A DNA stretch of 64,000 bases from Peromyscus leucopus (GCF_004664715.2 NC_051069.1:3092501-3156500), one strand, 5' to 3'; numbered from the stretch's first letter, positions 29,121 to 40,680 are shown. Numbers and translations: made by a program. Notes: generated by a model not told the origin, from the sequence alone.

Positions 29121-29892
29121 AAAGAGGGGTCAGGGCAAAAGGCGAGCAGGCAGGAAATATCAGCGATTTTCAGCTTGCTTTTTAGCCCCCCCCTTTTTTT
29201 TTAATCTATAAAATATCTGAGCACCCCTAATCAAGCTAAGAATAACTAAACTGGGTGTTCCCAAATTCTTCTCTGAAGTTGGTTCCGTTGACAGGATGAC
29301 CATGGGGCTTACCTTCCGATACTATTTATACTTCATTCATCTACAACCCAAATAAGGAAGGTGAGCTGGTTTCCTGGCTCAGCGCATATCTGAAGCCAGA
29401 AACTGCAATCTGTGGAGTGTTAGTGTTCACAGCACAAAGGTGGGGACCAAAGGAATTCCACAGAAGAAACAGCAGAAAAAGGAGAACCACGGGAATCCGA
29501 TGGAAACCTTCTTGAAAATCAGTGTGGCAGTATTAAAAATGTTTCATGCATGTCCTGCAATTCTTCACACAGAGCTCCAAAACCCCTTGGAATTTCTGGA
29601 ATGACAGGCAGGCCCTTTGTTATGGCCCCCAACTCTACCTGACTCTACTCTCAGAGTGGGGTTCCTAGATACCTTCTGGAGATTCATCACTATAAAAATC
29701 CAACATGGCACTGGAGGGGAAAAAAATTCAGTCCCTCTGTCCTCTGGGAAGGGAGAAGTTGTTGACTGAATTATAAAAACTAGTGAACAAGGCGTTTCAG
29801 AGTTGGAAGTCTCTTCAGAACACTGAGGTACCCAGACAGGGTGAGGAAGCTCTTTCCCAATCCTGCCCATGTATCACTTCTATTATCTGTTG
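29121..29892. other. Unique-looking stretch, no gene seen
   Basis: No repeat recognised. A short run CCCCCCCTTTTTTTTT at 29187. Confidence 0.4.
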
Positions 29893-29972
29893 TTGAGCTA
29901 TATCCTGTACACAGTACTGGGAATTAAACCCAGAGCCTGTGTGTGCCAAGTAAGAACTCGATCACTGGGCTA
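29893..29972 (-). mobile_element. ID-type SINE
   Basis: AGTACTGGGAATTAAACCCAGAGCC and CACTGGGCTATACTG are the minus-strand tRNA-like body, diverged. Confidence 0.6.
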
Positions 29973-30148
29973 TACTGTTAGTGATTTATACCTCTATCAT
30001 AAACCAGCAATAGTAATTCAAGGACCTTCCCAAGTTCTGAGTGCTGTGGGGAACCATCAAACTGAGGAGGAGGTTGTCCCGAGAATTCTCACATTTATAG
30101 TGGGTCAGGCAGAAGGCAGACCTGCATCTACATACCCCAATTTCAGCT

Positions 30149-30149
<1 letters not shown>

Positions 30150-30214
<65 letters not shown>

Positions 30215-30240
30215 ATTATATATATATATATATATATATA
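30150..30240. repeat. Compound (TC)n(AC)n(AT)n microsatellite
   Basis: (TC)n 30150-30190, (AC)n 30191-30212 and (AT)n 30216-30241 directly follow each other. Confidence 0.96.
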
Positions 30241-30632
30241 ATTTGAGGGAAAAGATGAGCTGGAAATAATCAATGGTGTCTGATATCCTCCAATTTATGA
30301 GAAAAGAAAATGTAAAATATGTTGCAAAGATTTATACTCTTTTTTTACAAAATCAAAGTTTGAGAGTTCAAAGGTGCAGTTTTGTTATTTGCAAAACTCA
30401 TTTATAGGCCTTCGTTCACCTAATTTTTCCATGGCCCCAGGATCCTGTGGCACCTGTCTTGGCATTCCTGAAAAGCAGGGCAGCACCAGAAGAGGCATGC
30501 CCTGCCTTTGAAGATATTACAATCCAGTATATTCCACAAGGGAAGGTCCAGAGAGACCGGCATCATTCTACATTCACTTGGTAAAACAAGAGCCTAGGCC
30601 AGGCCAGAGACCACCCCAGGTCTCACCTACAA
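30241..30632. other. Unique-looking stretch, no gene seen
   Basis: AT-rich on the left. No repeat recognised. Confidence 0.4.
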
Positions 30633-30635
30633 CTA

Positions 30636-30790
30636 ACTTATTTATTTTTGACTGTCTCCTGTAGCCTAGACTAGCCTCAAACTCATTATGTAGCTGAGGA
30701 TAACCTTGAACTTCTGGTCCTTCGGCCCCCATTTTCAAAGTACTTTGAGTGTAGGAGTGTGCCACCACCCTAGTTAAGGCTGCTGGGGAG
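30636..30790 (-). mobile_element. B4 SINE, diverged
   Basis: TTGACTGTCTCCTGTAGCCTAGACTAGCC, GTAGCTGAGGATAACCTTGAAC and GTGTGCCACCACCC. Confidence 0.65.
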
Positions 30791-31186
30791 TGAACAGAAA
30801 AGTAAAGCAATGGCAAATGAGGTGATGCCAGGCTGGTACCAACCAAACCATGCTGCAGCAGGAACTCATAACTGTTCAAAATGAAGAGAATAAGTATCTA
30901 TGGAGCGTTCAGCTACAAGTGGGACATCTGTATGAACCCTGACCCTCAAGGCTCAGGGACCATCATAGAAAATCGTGTAGAAAGATTATGATAGCCACAG
31001 GTCCAGGAGGACCAGAGAAAAATGGTCTCTTCAGGACATGATAGGACCACTGCACCCCCAGCAGCACAGGATCAAGCCAGCCAATATTCTAGCACAGAGG
31101 GAAGAGGGGCTCTTGAGCCCCTACTTCTGAGGAGTTATTGACAGTTGATGCCCATGAGTGTATAGGTAGCAGAAATTGGATTTGGT
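30791..31186. other. Unique-looking stretch, no gene seen
   Basis: No repeat family recognised. Confidence 0.4.
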
Positions 31187-31281
<95 letters not shown>

Positions 31282-31292
31282 TCACACACACA
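31187..31292. repeat. Compound (CT)n(CA)n microsatellite
   Basis: About 32 CT units, then about 20 CA units with two CTCA interruptions. Confidence 0.97.
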
Positions 31293-31454
31293 AACTAAAA
31301 TCTAAAAAAGTAAAACTGATAAAACATGTTCTCTAATCATATAAATGCGTTCTCAACACTGCTTCTTGCTGTGACCTACATGAACCTCAAAAGCACTATG
31401 CTAATGGAACAAGGGCCATGTATAGAGTAAGGTTTATCACTCCATACTGTTAAA

Positions 31455-31612
31455 ATCCAGAGAAAATGAGAAGAAAAGGGGATTGATGGGATATAAAAAG
31501 GGATAAGAGAGGATAATGGGGGAAATACAATCATTACATATACACATATATGTGAAATTGTGAAAGGATAAATAAGTTGAATAAATAATAGGAAAAGAAA
31601 AATATTCAAGCT
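31455..31612 (+). mobile_element. Possible L1 3' tail
   Basis: GGGGATTGATGGGATAT, ATACAATCATTACATATAC, GAAATTGTGAAAGGATAAATAAG resembles a rodent L1 3' UTR end with its AATAAA tail region. Confidence 0.4.
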
Positions 31613-31741
31613 GGAAAGTAGATGGGCAGTCATTGTGGGCTGGAGACGGGAGAGGGAGAAGTTAGTGTTGACTGCAAATTGACACAGGGTACTTTACCGG
31701 ACAAGGGGAATATTCTACATCTAAATCATGGTTCATAATTA

Positions 31742-32345
31742 CTCTGGTTTGCTTTCCTATTGCTGTGGTAAAAGCAACTTGGGAGGAAAGTGTTTATTTC
31801 AGCTGGCAGGTTATAGTCTATCATTGAAGGAAGCCAGGAAAGGAGCTCAAGGCAGGAACTGGGAAAACTGTTCCTGGGAGGCAGGTGAAATGAGGCTGGG
31901 AGGTACCGACATGGGTGCTCCCTGAGTGAGTCCTAGGCAGCCTTGGCTTGCCTCTCTGGGGCTGAAAGGCCAGTAGCTCACAAGGAAGCAGTGTGGTATG
32001 GGAGGAGGAAGCTAAACATGGAAAAACTCAGTTCCCACTTCATCCTGTCCTTCACTTGTTCTGGAACATTCAGTGACATCCTCCATCCCTCCCAGAGACC
32101 AAGGATGAAGGATGCTTACTGGCTTGCTCCCAGGATCACATTCAACTAGCTTTCTTAGACAGCTCAAGCACAATTGCCTTAGGGATGACACTGCCCACAG
32201 TGGGCTGGTCCCTCCTACATTGATTAGCATCAAGAAAACACCCTGTAGACATGGTCATGGCTGATCTGCTGGAGGGAACTCCTTAATTCCTTCAACAGAG
32301 GGGATCCCTCTTTCCATGGTGTTAAGTTGGCAACTAGGATTAGCC
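31742..32345 (-). mobile_element. MaLR LTR, diverged
   Basis: TTTGCTTTCCTATTGCTGTGG, CAACTTGGGAGGAAAGTGTTTATTTC, GAAGCCAGGAAAGGAGCTCAAGG, then after a less clear middle CACAGTGGGCTGG, AGACATGGTCATGGCTGATC and TTAAGTTGGCAACTAGG. Longer than the other copies, so the middle may hold an unrecognised insertion. Confidence 0.6.
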
Positions 32346-32417
32346 ATCTAAAGTCACTCACTTGTTTTGTGTTAGAGAAATATATCTCAGTGTCACTTTT
32401 AAGAAACACCAGAAGAA

Positions 32418-32582
32418 GCCGGGCGGTGGTGGCGCACGCCTTTAATCCCAGCACTCGGGAGGCAGAGCCAGGTGGATCTCCGTGAGTTCGAGGCCAGCCT
32501 GGGCTACCAAGTGAGTTCCAGGAAAGGCGCAAAGCTACACAAGAGAAACCCTGTCTCGAAAAACCAAAAAAAAAAAAAAAAA
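32418..32582 (+). mobile_element. B1 SINE with 17-bp TSD
   Basis: Nearly intact cricetid-type B1 with a long A tail. AAGAAACACCAGAAGAA lies at 32401-32417 and again at 32583-32599, a perfect duplication. One of the youngest insertions in the window. Confidence 0.98.
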
Positions 32583-32810
32583 AAGAAACACCAGAAGAAA
32601 TTCTGGTGGAGAGAGACGAAACTGTTTTCTAGTGTTAAATAACCAGGATGAGAGTCTGGGAAGTTCAGACTTCAGCTACTTGAAGAAGTGAGACTTTCCT
32701 TCTACAGAAAACTGCAAGCATTCCTCTTGGGGTGAGAAAAGGTTAAGACTGAATTTTTAAATACAACAGGAGAAAACATTTTAAGCGCATTAAAAAAAAA
32801 AAAAATCTGC

Positions 32811-32930
32811 AGCTGGGCCTGGTGATGCACACCTAAATCCCAGCACTTGGGAGGCAGAGGTAGACCGATCTCTGTGAGTTTGAGGCCAGCCAAGCCTATT
32901 ACACAGAGAAACCCTGTTTCAAAAAACTAA
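32811..32930 (+). mobile_element. B1 SINE, internally deleted
   Basis: AGCTGGGCCTGGTGATGCACACC, GCACTTGGGAGGCAGAGG and ACACAGAGAAACCCTGTTTC. The central segment is shortened. Confidence 0.88.
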
Positions 32931-32989
32931 CAAACAAACAAAATCTGCATTACATATGTGTTCAGTCCTCAACATCACATAAAAGGAAA

Positions 32990-33120
32990 ATACTAGAGAT
33001 GATAACACTTGCATGTTATCCCAGCATTTGGGAGATTAGGAGTTCAAAGTCATTCCTCAGTTACAGAGCAAATTTCAGGTCAGCCTAGAATGCATGAGAC
33101 TTTGTCTTAAGAAAAAAGAT
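32990..33120 (+). mobile_element. B1-related SINE, degenerate
   Basis: TTATCCCAGCATTTGGGAGATTAGGAG, AAATTTCAGGTCAGCC and GAGACTTTGTCTTAAG. A short GATA-rich tail (33118-33155) follows. Confidence 0.65.
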
Positions 33121-33159
33121 AGATAATAGATAGGTAGACAGATAGGTAGAAAAGATATG

Positions 33160-33599
33160 GCCTCTTCCCTCAATGTACTGGGAAGACCATCTCCACAGAG
33201 GCAGGAGCAGGCTTGGAGCAACCAGCAGGTATCAGATATTGAGCACAAAGACATCTATAGAAGATGACGGATACAGTTAACTTGGAGGAAGTGAATCACA
33301 AGAGGTGTTAAGATCTACTAGGATTCACACGAGCTATGTGACTGGAGCATAGAGTTGACTGGATCATCCCCCGACCTGAAATGCAGCCATTTCAGACCTG
33401 ATAGTTTAGTAGTCCTCGGATGGCTGACACCAGCTTGCTGGCAGCTGATAGCCAGCAAGTGCTGACATAGGAGCAAGAAAAATCAGAGCCTTGAGGAGCT
33501 GCTTAGATGCAGCTCATTTGGGGGGTGTCCTAGCTCCACAGAGCAGCCTGCTTTGGATCTCACTCCTTTCTAGTATCCCTAGACACGAGAGGGAGACAT
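33160..33599. other. Unique-looking stretch, no gene seen
   Basis: No repeat recognised. Confidence 0.35.
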
Positions 33600-34470
33600 G
33601 AGAGCGAGAGTATTGGATGTTAAGAGCTCGAGGTAATGACAGGATCACAATCGAATTTTCTTTTACATTTTCTCCATTTGCGGTCTTTCCTGCTATGCGG
33701 GGAATTTTTGGAATGGTGAAATCACAATGAACTATTTTATCACCAAGGAAAAGGCTCTGAGCTAAGGAATTTAAAAGGTACTGTTAGCAGGACAATGCCT
33801 CCTGCGTGTTCCGTTAGGATTAACAAATCTACCATCAATATTTTCTCATTTGAAACAGACTTAATCATTAGAAAGAATAACCAGAGCTGTGTTTCCGGGG
33901 GGTTCTGAGTCACCAAGCCTCTCCTCCCTGACTGGCTCTCTTTTCCTCTCCCCACTTTTTAATGAATTTGATTTCAAGAGGTTTGAAGACACAGTAGATA
34001 GGGAGGCGCCGACGGACAGTTTGCTTCTCTTCGGTTTCTCCGTTCTTTGGGGACAGACTCCTTAAGCTTTGCTCCTTCAACTCTCCGTCACGTGGTGACC
34101 CATCTCCCCAACCAGAACTAAAGGACCTGCTGATAGATCATCCTCACTCAGGCTTGGTGCTTCAGTCCACAGAACTCCTGCTTCTTGATAGAGGATTCGA
34201 GGCAGAAACCCCTAGAAATCAGACGAAAACAGCTCAACGAAGACGCTTTTTTCTTGCCTAGTGATTTCCCATGAAAATTAATAAAAACTCACGTCTGTTG
34301 CCCTGTTCGTTCAACTTCTAATTAGCACACACCGTCTGACCTCATTATTCCCTGTACCTCAATCTCGCTTTTTATCAAACAAATCAACTTCTGAGCCCTT
34401 CGCAAAAAAACACTTCCCGGATGCCTGGAGGTGTTCAAAGAACCAAAGCTTGTGGCTGCCAGAACATTCC
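33600..34470. promoter_or_regulatory. Candidate conserved non-coding element cluster
   Basis: About 870 bp without any recognisable repeat, the longest such block with strong motif content. Words include GACTTAATCATTAG, TTTTTAATGAATTTG, ATGAAAATTAATAAAAAC, TTCTAATTAGCAC, TCACAATCGAATTTTC and several TTATC/GATA-like sites (CTTTTTATC, TTTTATCACC). Two sub-blocks (33630-33990 and 34230-34450) are separated by a GC-richer segment with retained CpGs. Confidence 0.45.
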
Positions 34471-34623
34471 TTTTTTTTTTTTTTTTTTTTTAATAGAGAA
34501 AATATGCTGCAGTAGTATATTTTAAACCCTTCCACTTCCCCGATTCCCTTCTGAATGTTGTTCCGTGTGGTTTTCTGTCACACAATCTCAGAGCCTGAAA
34601 TTCAGCAAGAGACTGTTTTCTCT

Positions 34624-34625
34624 CT

Positions 34626-34684
<59 letters not shown>
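34624..34684. repeat. (CT)n microsatellite
   Basis: About 30 CT units after a short CCCT start. Confidence 0.97.
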
Positions 34685-34686
<2 letters not shown>

Positions 34687-34804
34687 GTAAATCTTCAAAA
34701 GCCACCCAGTGTCATTCTTATCAGCGAACTCTTTGTGAAGTCACCCGCAGCTCCCACAATGCTCTTGTGGCCTTCGAAATGTGTATGTTAGTATCTAAGT
34801 GAGG

Positions 34805-34880
34805 GCTGGCTGGGCATGGGGCTTCGTGGTGAACCCAAGGCATGCAGGAGGCCCAGGGTTTAAAGGCTAGAGTGCATGCT
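34805..34880 (+). mobile_element. ID-like SINE fragment
   Basis: GAGGGCTGGCTGGGCATGGGG and GGCATGCAGGAGGCCCAGGGTTTAAA are a diverged tRNA-like body. Confidence 0.5.
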
Positions 34881-34957
34881 CTAGCAGAAGAGGAAGAGGG
34901 GGAGGAGGAAGAGAGGAAGAGGAAGGAGGAGAGGGAGGAGGAGGAAGGCAATAGAAA
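34881..34957. repeat. (GGA)n purine repeat
   Basis: Imperfect AGG/GGA units following the SINE. Confidence 0.9.
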
Positions 34958-35340
34958 GAAATGAATTGGGGCATTGGTTGATGCTCACCTATACTGACTA
35001 GCAGATGATGAGTAACTCAGAGGTGAGTGGCATGAATGTAGTGGACTGACGCCACTATTCTCGGATGGAAACCAGATTAAGGACAACCTTTTCTAGTGCC
35101 GTATGTCTTAAGGGACCAGTCAGTGACAAATGACAAGTGTCTATAAGGATCATTTCATGTACAATGATTTGGAATCGGAGGGAAATGTTATCTAGCATCT
35201 TTATGAAGGTTGGGAGTGTAACCCAAGAAGCACTGGGTGCCTTTGTGTACAGTTTATAATGACAGATGCTCTATAATCACTACTAATAGTTAATAAGGTG
35301 TTGAGATTCATGCAAAAATTTATTATGAACAAATCTTTTT
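34958..35340. other. Unique-looking stretch, no gene seen
   Basis: No repeat recognised. Confidence 0.4.
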
Positions 35341-35344
35341 TTTT

Positions 35345-35453
35345 CTTTTTTGCTTCAAGTTCTGCTCCCAGTCCAGCTAGCTTTACATGTGTTCTGGAGA
35401 TTTGAACTCAGGACCTCACATTTGCATGACCTATCAAGCCGCCTCCCCAGCCC
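35345..35453 (-). mobile_element. ID/B4-type SINE fragment
   Basis: GTTCTGGAGATTTGAACTCAGGACCTC and AAGCCGCCTCCCCAGCCC. Confidence 0.7.
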
Positions 35454-35589
35454 AAGTTGGTTTTTTGTTGTTGCTGTTTTTAATAATTCTGTGAGCATGT
35501 CCTGTCGTGGTTTTCATCCCCGTATCAGCAGATTTTCTGACGAATATTCACCACCTGCTCATGTTTGTAGCTGATCCTCTTTCTTTCTG

Positions 35590-35768
35590 TTTAATTTATT
35601 TATTTTTATTTTATGTGCACTGACGTTTTGTCTGAGGGATGTTTTATCATATCCCCTGGGACTGGAATTAAACACAGCTGTGAGCTGCCATGTGGGTGCT
35701 GGGGATTGAACCTGGGTCCTCTGGAAAAGCAGTCAGTGCTCTTACCCACTGAGCCATCTCTCTAGGCC
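35590..35768 (-). mobile_element. B2 SINE
   Basis: ATTTATTTATTTTTATTTTATGTGC, CCCCTGGGACTGGAATTA, GTGGGTGCTGGGGATTGAACC and GAGCCATCTCTCTAGGCCC. Confidence 0.94.
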
Positions 35769-35873
35769 CTTCTTTTTTTTTCTTATGGTTCCTCCTTGTA
35801 GGCTTTCTCCTAGTTCTATTTGATGATTCTTGTCAACAGATGTGAGCTGCTTGTTTTTTTTTTTTATCTATTT

Positions 35874-35945
35874 GTGCATGTGTGTATGTGTGTGCGTGTG
35901 TGTTTGTGTGTGCTTGCACACGTGTGTGTACAATGTGTGTGGTGT
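35874..35945. repeat. TG-rich imperfect microsatellite
   Basis: TGTG with T/C interruptions. Confidence 0.8.
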
Positions 35946-36307
35946 CATAACATTATATGAGCTTCTTTACAATGAACCAGCTCAGAGGGTGGAGAGGGCA
36001 TGTCAACGCTGTAGAATAGCTTCCTGCCCCAGACAGAACGTTTTTTATCTCATAAAAGTAGAGTACCAGGTAGAGTTGATGGTAAATGTGAATATGTGAA
36101 GCTCACCAGAGCCTTTCTTCAGGTGACTTATAACACACCTTCTTAAATGGTGGGTCAATAGCCTACTGGGGTACCTGTGCAGCTAAATCTGCTAAGTGTG
36201 AAACTCTTAACAACAGTGAATAATCAAAAATAAAATAAAATGGATAAGAAAATCATTGCATACTTCCTACTATCCTTCCTCAGTGCAACATTATCAAATT
36301 TTAATAG
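35946..36307. other. Unique-looking stretch, no gene seen
   Basis: No repeat recognised. Confidence 0.4.
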
Positions 36308-36430
36308 CTTTTGTTTTGTTTTTGTAGACAGGATGTCACTGTGTAGCCCTGGTTGGCCTGAAAATCACTAAGAGTCCCCTGCCTTGCCTCCTAAGTGCTG
36401 GAATTAAAGTGTGCACCACCAAGTCTAGCT
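36308..36430 (-). mobile_element. B1 SINE, diverged
   Basis: TTTGTAGACAGGATGTCACTGTGTAGCC and CCTAAGTGCTGGAATTAAAGTGTGCACC. Confidence 0.85.
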
Positions 36431-37005
36431 CAAATTAATCTGTCTGTAGATTGTATTGTTACAGTGTTTGCTTCTTAAAGTGGATTTTTGGATCGTTGGT
36501 TTAGTTTCATAAAAAAAAAAATGTTCAGTGTTGAAGATCTGCTACATCCTGCTGTATCAAATAGTCAAGATTTAATCATTTATGAAAAATAAGCACATTT
36601 GCCCTTAACAAATGACAAAATCATACTTCTGCCAAAGAATTGTTTTAAAACAAGTTTCTGTATGGTTTATCACTAGCAAATGTCTGACTCATTTTAACTA
36701 TTTTATGTACCTGTATGTTATGGATTGTGTAAAAATGACTCAGGAGATAAGAGGACAATGGATGGAGAAAGTTTGAAGTCAGGTAAAAGCCCCGGGAGGA
36801 GACTGGAAGATTATTCTGTAGTGCATCTCAGACAGGGCAGAAATAGATCCCCATGTCACTGTGACTCCCTGATGTCCCAACACAGTCATCCTAAAATCAA
36901 GTTCAGAGTTAAGTCCTAATCACGTCCTAAGAGGATTTTTAGTTCCCATTCAGGCTGGATCCCACAGACTGGGTGCCTGGCAGGGTATACACCTCACAGA
37001 GTTCT
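36431..37005. other. Unique-looking stretch, no gene seen
   Basis: AT-rich to about 36720, then mixed. No repeat recognised. Confidence 0.4.
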
Positions 37006-37009
37006 TATG

Positions 37010-37340
37010 GTTAGGATTCATATTTGTGACTTATACTGTAACAAGACACCTGACACAGGAAACAAGGAAGGGAGAGTCACTTTGGTTCACAGTGTGAAGG
37101 TTCAGGACATCCTGGTGGGAAAGGTGTGGTGACAGGAACAAGAGGCTGGTCACATTTCACTCAAAGTCAGGGCAGGAGCAGATAGCAATGAAGGCTGCTT
37201 CTCAGTTCCTTTCCCTCTATTATGCAGTGGGGGGACCCCAGAGCAGGGGATGGTGATGTCCACATTTAGGGTCAGTCTTCCACTTTACTTAACCTAATCT
37301 AGCGAAACCCTCACAGACATACACAGAGAGAGATTCACTT
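37010..37340 (-). mobile_element. MaLR LTR (MT-like)
   Basis: ATACTGTAACAAGACACCTG, AGAGTCACTTTGGTTCACAG, GTGACAGGAACAAGAGGCTGGTCACATT, GATGGTGATGTCCACATTTAGGG and CTTCCACTTTACTTAACCTA. The same segments occur in the same order in the copy at 63540. Confidence 0.7.
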
Positions 37341-37429
37341 CCATCATGAGTCCAAATCCAATCAAGTTGGTAATTGGCATCAGCTGTCACAGTGTTCCAG
37401 GACCCACAAGTCAACAAACATGGAGAGGG

Positions 37430-37526
37430 TGCTACTGTGCTTTCCTGAGCTCACAACCTGGAGGAGGAGAACGCATGCTCACTCATCTCTTCCTATGAGA
37501 ACAGTAACCCTCTTGTATCAGGGCCC
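37430..37526 (-). mobile_element. Ancient MaLR (MST/MLT-like), left part
   Basis: GCTCACTCATCTCTTCCTATGAG and CTCTTGTATCAGGGCCC continue across the ERV at 37527-40674 into CCCACTGTGTGGTCTCATTTAACC (from 40678), the order of an old mammalian MaLR LTR. Confidence 0.55.
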
Positions 37527-38030
37527 TATTGTGGAATCTTAGTCAAGATGTGTTATATGCTTTTATGCTGTGGGGTATTTGTTTAATGATGCAAAGAAGT
37601 GCTGCATTCTTTTATGTTGCATTTGTTTAACTCTGTGAAGCTGTGTTACTGTGCCTGCCTAAAACATCTAATTGGTCTAATAAAGAGCTGAATGACTAAT
37701 GGCTAGGCAGGAGAGGGATAGGTGGGACTGGCAGGCAGAGAACAAAAAGGAGAGAAGAAAAGAGGAGAGTGAGAAAAGGAAAAGGAGGAGGATGACAGGG
37801 GCCAGCCACCAAGCCACACAACTGAAAATGGAGTAAGAAGGAAAGAAATGAATACAGAATAGAAAAAAAGGTAAAAACACAGAGGCAAAAGATAGATAGG
37901 ATAATTTAAGTTAAGAAAAGCTGGCTAGTAACAAGCCAAGCTAAGGCCAAGTATTTATCAGTAAGAGTAAGTCTCAGTATTTATTTGGGAGCTGGGTGGC
38001 AGAATCCCTAAGAGCAAAGAATAAGGAGTA
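37527..38030 (+). mobile_element. 5' LTR of a mys-like ERV
   Basis: About 504 bp matching the 3' LTR at 40173 throughout: TTTGTTTAATGATGCAAAGAAGTG, TTTGTTTAACTCTGTGAAGC, GAAAAGCTGGCTAGTAACAAGCC, TTTATTTGGGAGCTGGGTGG. It starts TATTGTGG where the 3' LTR has TGTTGTGG, so the terminal TG is mutated. Its 3' border is approximate. Confidence 0.85.
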
Positions 38031-38069
38031 GTGAGGCTCTCGAAAATCCATATAGGGCCTAAGAAAGCT

Positions 38070-38108
<39 letters not shown>

Positions 38109-40073
38109 GTTCCTTCAAGAGTTTCTGCTAGACAGTGAGCCCTTGAACAGCTGGTAGGTTAAGTGGGAAGAAAAAACTAAGTAAAAATGCCTGCCACAAT
38201 GCAAGGCACTGGCACTTCAGAGTTGGGGAGTTGAATGTAGTTCCCGATTAAATGTGCCTCCAACCAGGCCTTGAGCTTTAAGCTTGGCTCTCATGATCCA
38301 AGAAGTGGATAGAGCCAGCCACCAAAGCCACCCAGGAGTTCTAGCCTGTGCTGCTTATCAGTTTAAAGGATCATACAGTCAAAAAAGACTAGAGATACAC
38401 AGTAAAGACAGTTCCAGATGGGGAAAAAAAACCAAAAAACCTCTACATAGGTTACAATGTGTTTAACAATATGCATAGGCTTAAGAAAGAAAAAGAAAGG
38501 ATATAGACAATCATAGGGAAAAAAATAAATAGTTTAAAAATAATAAAATCTTTAAAGGGAGAAGTAAAATAATAATAATAAAAAAGAATAAGCCATATAG
38601 AGACAGGAAATACACAGGGAGTCTGGATTCTGTATCTTGGTGTAATGACCTTGAATTTTTTTATTGCTGATAAGCAAATGACTGGTGCTAAGAGACATGG
38701 GATTGAAAGAGGGACTGATGAAATAAACCAGCCTAGATATTTTAAGAATGCCTTAACTTTAAAATGGAACTCAAAAAAATGTGTGGCTTTAGAGAAGAGG
38801 TTTTGCTTTTGTTCCACAGGAAATGAGAGGCTGTAGATTCCTTCAGGATTGATATGGATTGGGTTTGATCAGGGAAGACCTCCTCAATCTTGACAGGTGA
38901 TATATATCAACAAAGGTTACCACTGGTCTTCCCAGGACTTAGTCATTATCTCAATTTTCTCAGGAACCCTTAAAGATGCTTTGCCTACTGACAACAGGAA
39001 GCAGTCTGGTGAACATGATGCCCACATTCCCAAGAGATGGGGTGAGTGGTCTTTGGTTATTTGATGGGTTATGGATATTTGTTATCATTTAGGGGAATAT
39101 AAAAATATAGGATAAAAAGACAACTATTTATCGCAGATATTTTGCTTTGACATGGGTTTTGGTATATTTATACAAATTTAAAGTTATTTTTGTTATACTA
39201 TATATATATGTTTCTACACTTGTTTGGGGCATTGTGCTTATGCAGCTCATTTTAAAATACAATGTATACTTACGAAATGAGGTTAGTAGTTAATCTATAA
39301 TAATCAAATTTTTAGTCACATTAGGTGTGTTTTCAAGGTCAAACAGGTATATTTTAGATAGATAGATGATTTTCAAGCACTTCAAAGACCTACATAATAT
39401 AGCATTTAAGATGTCTAATAAGCTAAGGTTTTTCCTGACAATGAGACACATCTGCTGCTGGCAGCACCAATTTACTTCATAAAAGGATGATGGGCATTGA
39501 AGAAACTCCATATGGAGTTTGCTTTCAATGTGTCAAGGCTAGCCATTTGGGAAGAAACTGCTTTTGCCTTGATCTGTATGCTATGTAGACTGGACATGCA
39601 TGATCCACAGAACAATGACTGCTGAACTTTGCCAGAACAAGGCAGGATGGTTCTTCAGGGTTCCTGCTTCATGGAAGAGTCTGTCAGACATTCTGATGGA
39701 CACAGAGGAAAGTAACTGATGAACTTTGCTAATACAAGGTGGGATAGTCCTTCAAATTTTCTGCTTCACTGAAAAGTCTTCCAGATATACTAGGCCTGTA
39801 GGCTCAAGATAGATGCCCCAATGTTGTAGAGGAACTTTGGGTGACTGTTCAGGAAGCCAGATGTCTCTGTTGTTAGGTAATATTACATCCTTCTAGGGTC
39901 TTTTATGGAGTTAAAGACTAAATAATTAGAGTTACAGTTTCCCTTAGTTATGATAGAAAGGAAATTAGATATAAAACTTTGGACTCACTAAGACAAGATG
40001 GATAATGGTGTATTTTCTCTAAATTTGCCAGACACAAATGGACTGGACATTGTGAATGTAATCTTTACATGGT

Positions 40074-40118
<45 letters not shown>

Positions 40119-40172
40119 TTTACTATGTTAAAGTTAAAACCTTTCATTTTTATTTAGACAAAAAGGGAGAAA
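38031..40172 (+). mobile_element. Non-coding internal region of the mys-like element
   Basis: A-rich internal sequence with a (GA)n (38072-38102) and (TG)n (40078-40115). Two diverged copies of a ~76-bp segment (39617-39692 and 39716-39790, both beginning CTG(C/A)TGAACTTTGC) form an internal duplication. No open frame longer than about 120 codons and no retroviral domain. Confidence 0.75.
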
Positions 40173-40674
40173 TGTTGTGGAATATTAAAGATGTGCTACA
40201 TTCTTTTTGCTGTGGAATATTTGTTTAATGATGCAAAGAAGTGTTGCTTTCTTTTATGTTGCATTTGTTTAATTCTGTGAAGCTGTATTACTTTGCCTGC
40301 CTAAAACACCTGTTGGTCTAATAGCTGAATGGCCAATAGCTAGGCTGGAGAGAGGAATAGGTGGGGCCACCAGGCAGGTAGAATAAATAGGAGAGGGGAG
40401 AAAAGAAGAGAAGAAAGAAAGAAAAGGAGAGGAAGATGCCAAGGACCAGGCACTCAGCAACACAGCCAGACATGGAATAAGAAGAGAAGAAATGAATATA
40501 AAATAGAAAAGGTAAAAGCCCTGAGGCAAAAGGTAGATGGGATAATTTAAGAAAAGCTGGCTAGAAACAAGCCAAGTTAAGGCTGGGCATTTATAAGTAA
40601 TAAGTCTCCATGTAATTATTTGGGAGATGGGTAGCAGGCCCCCCTAAGAGCTAAGTGTAAAACAAACAATTACA
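40173..40674 (+). mobile_element. 3' LTR of the mys-like ERV
   Basis: Starts TGTTGTGGAAT right after the polypurine tract and ends AATTACA, giving proper TG...CA ends. Confidence 0.9.
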
Positions 40675-40680
40675 GAGCCC

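Larger units (their letters stand above)
37527..40674 (+). mobile_element. mys-like non-autonomous LTR retroelement, complete
   Basis: A 3.15-kb element with two ~500-bp LTRs, a polypurine tract (ACAAAAAGGGAGAAA, 40158-40172) directly before the 3' LTR, and flanks GGGCCC / GAGCCC that look like a 6-bp target-site duplication with one change. Six bp is the usual size for class II (ERVK-like) elements. The internal 2.1 kb has no gag, pro, pol or env similarity that I can see, so it must have moved in trans. It interrupts an ancient MaLR. Confidence 0.82.

Noticed and set aside
38031..40172. Possible gag or env remnants in the mys-like element
   Set aside because: Short AT-driven frames on both strands, with no zinc knuckle, protease or reverse-transcriptase motif visible.
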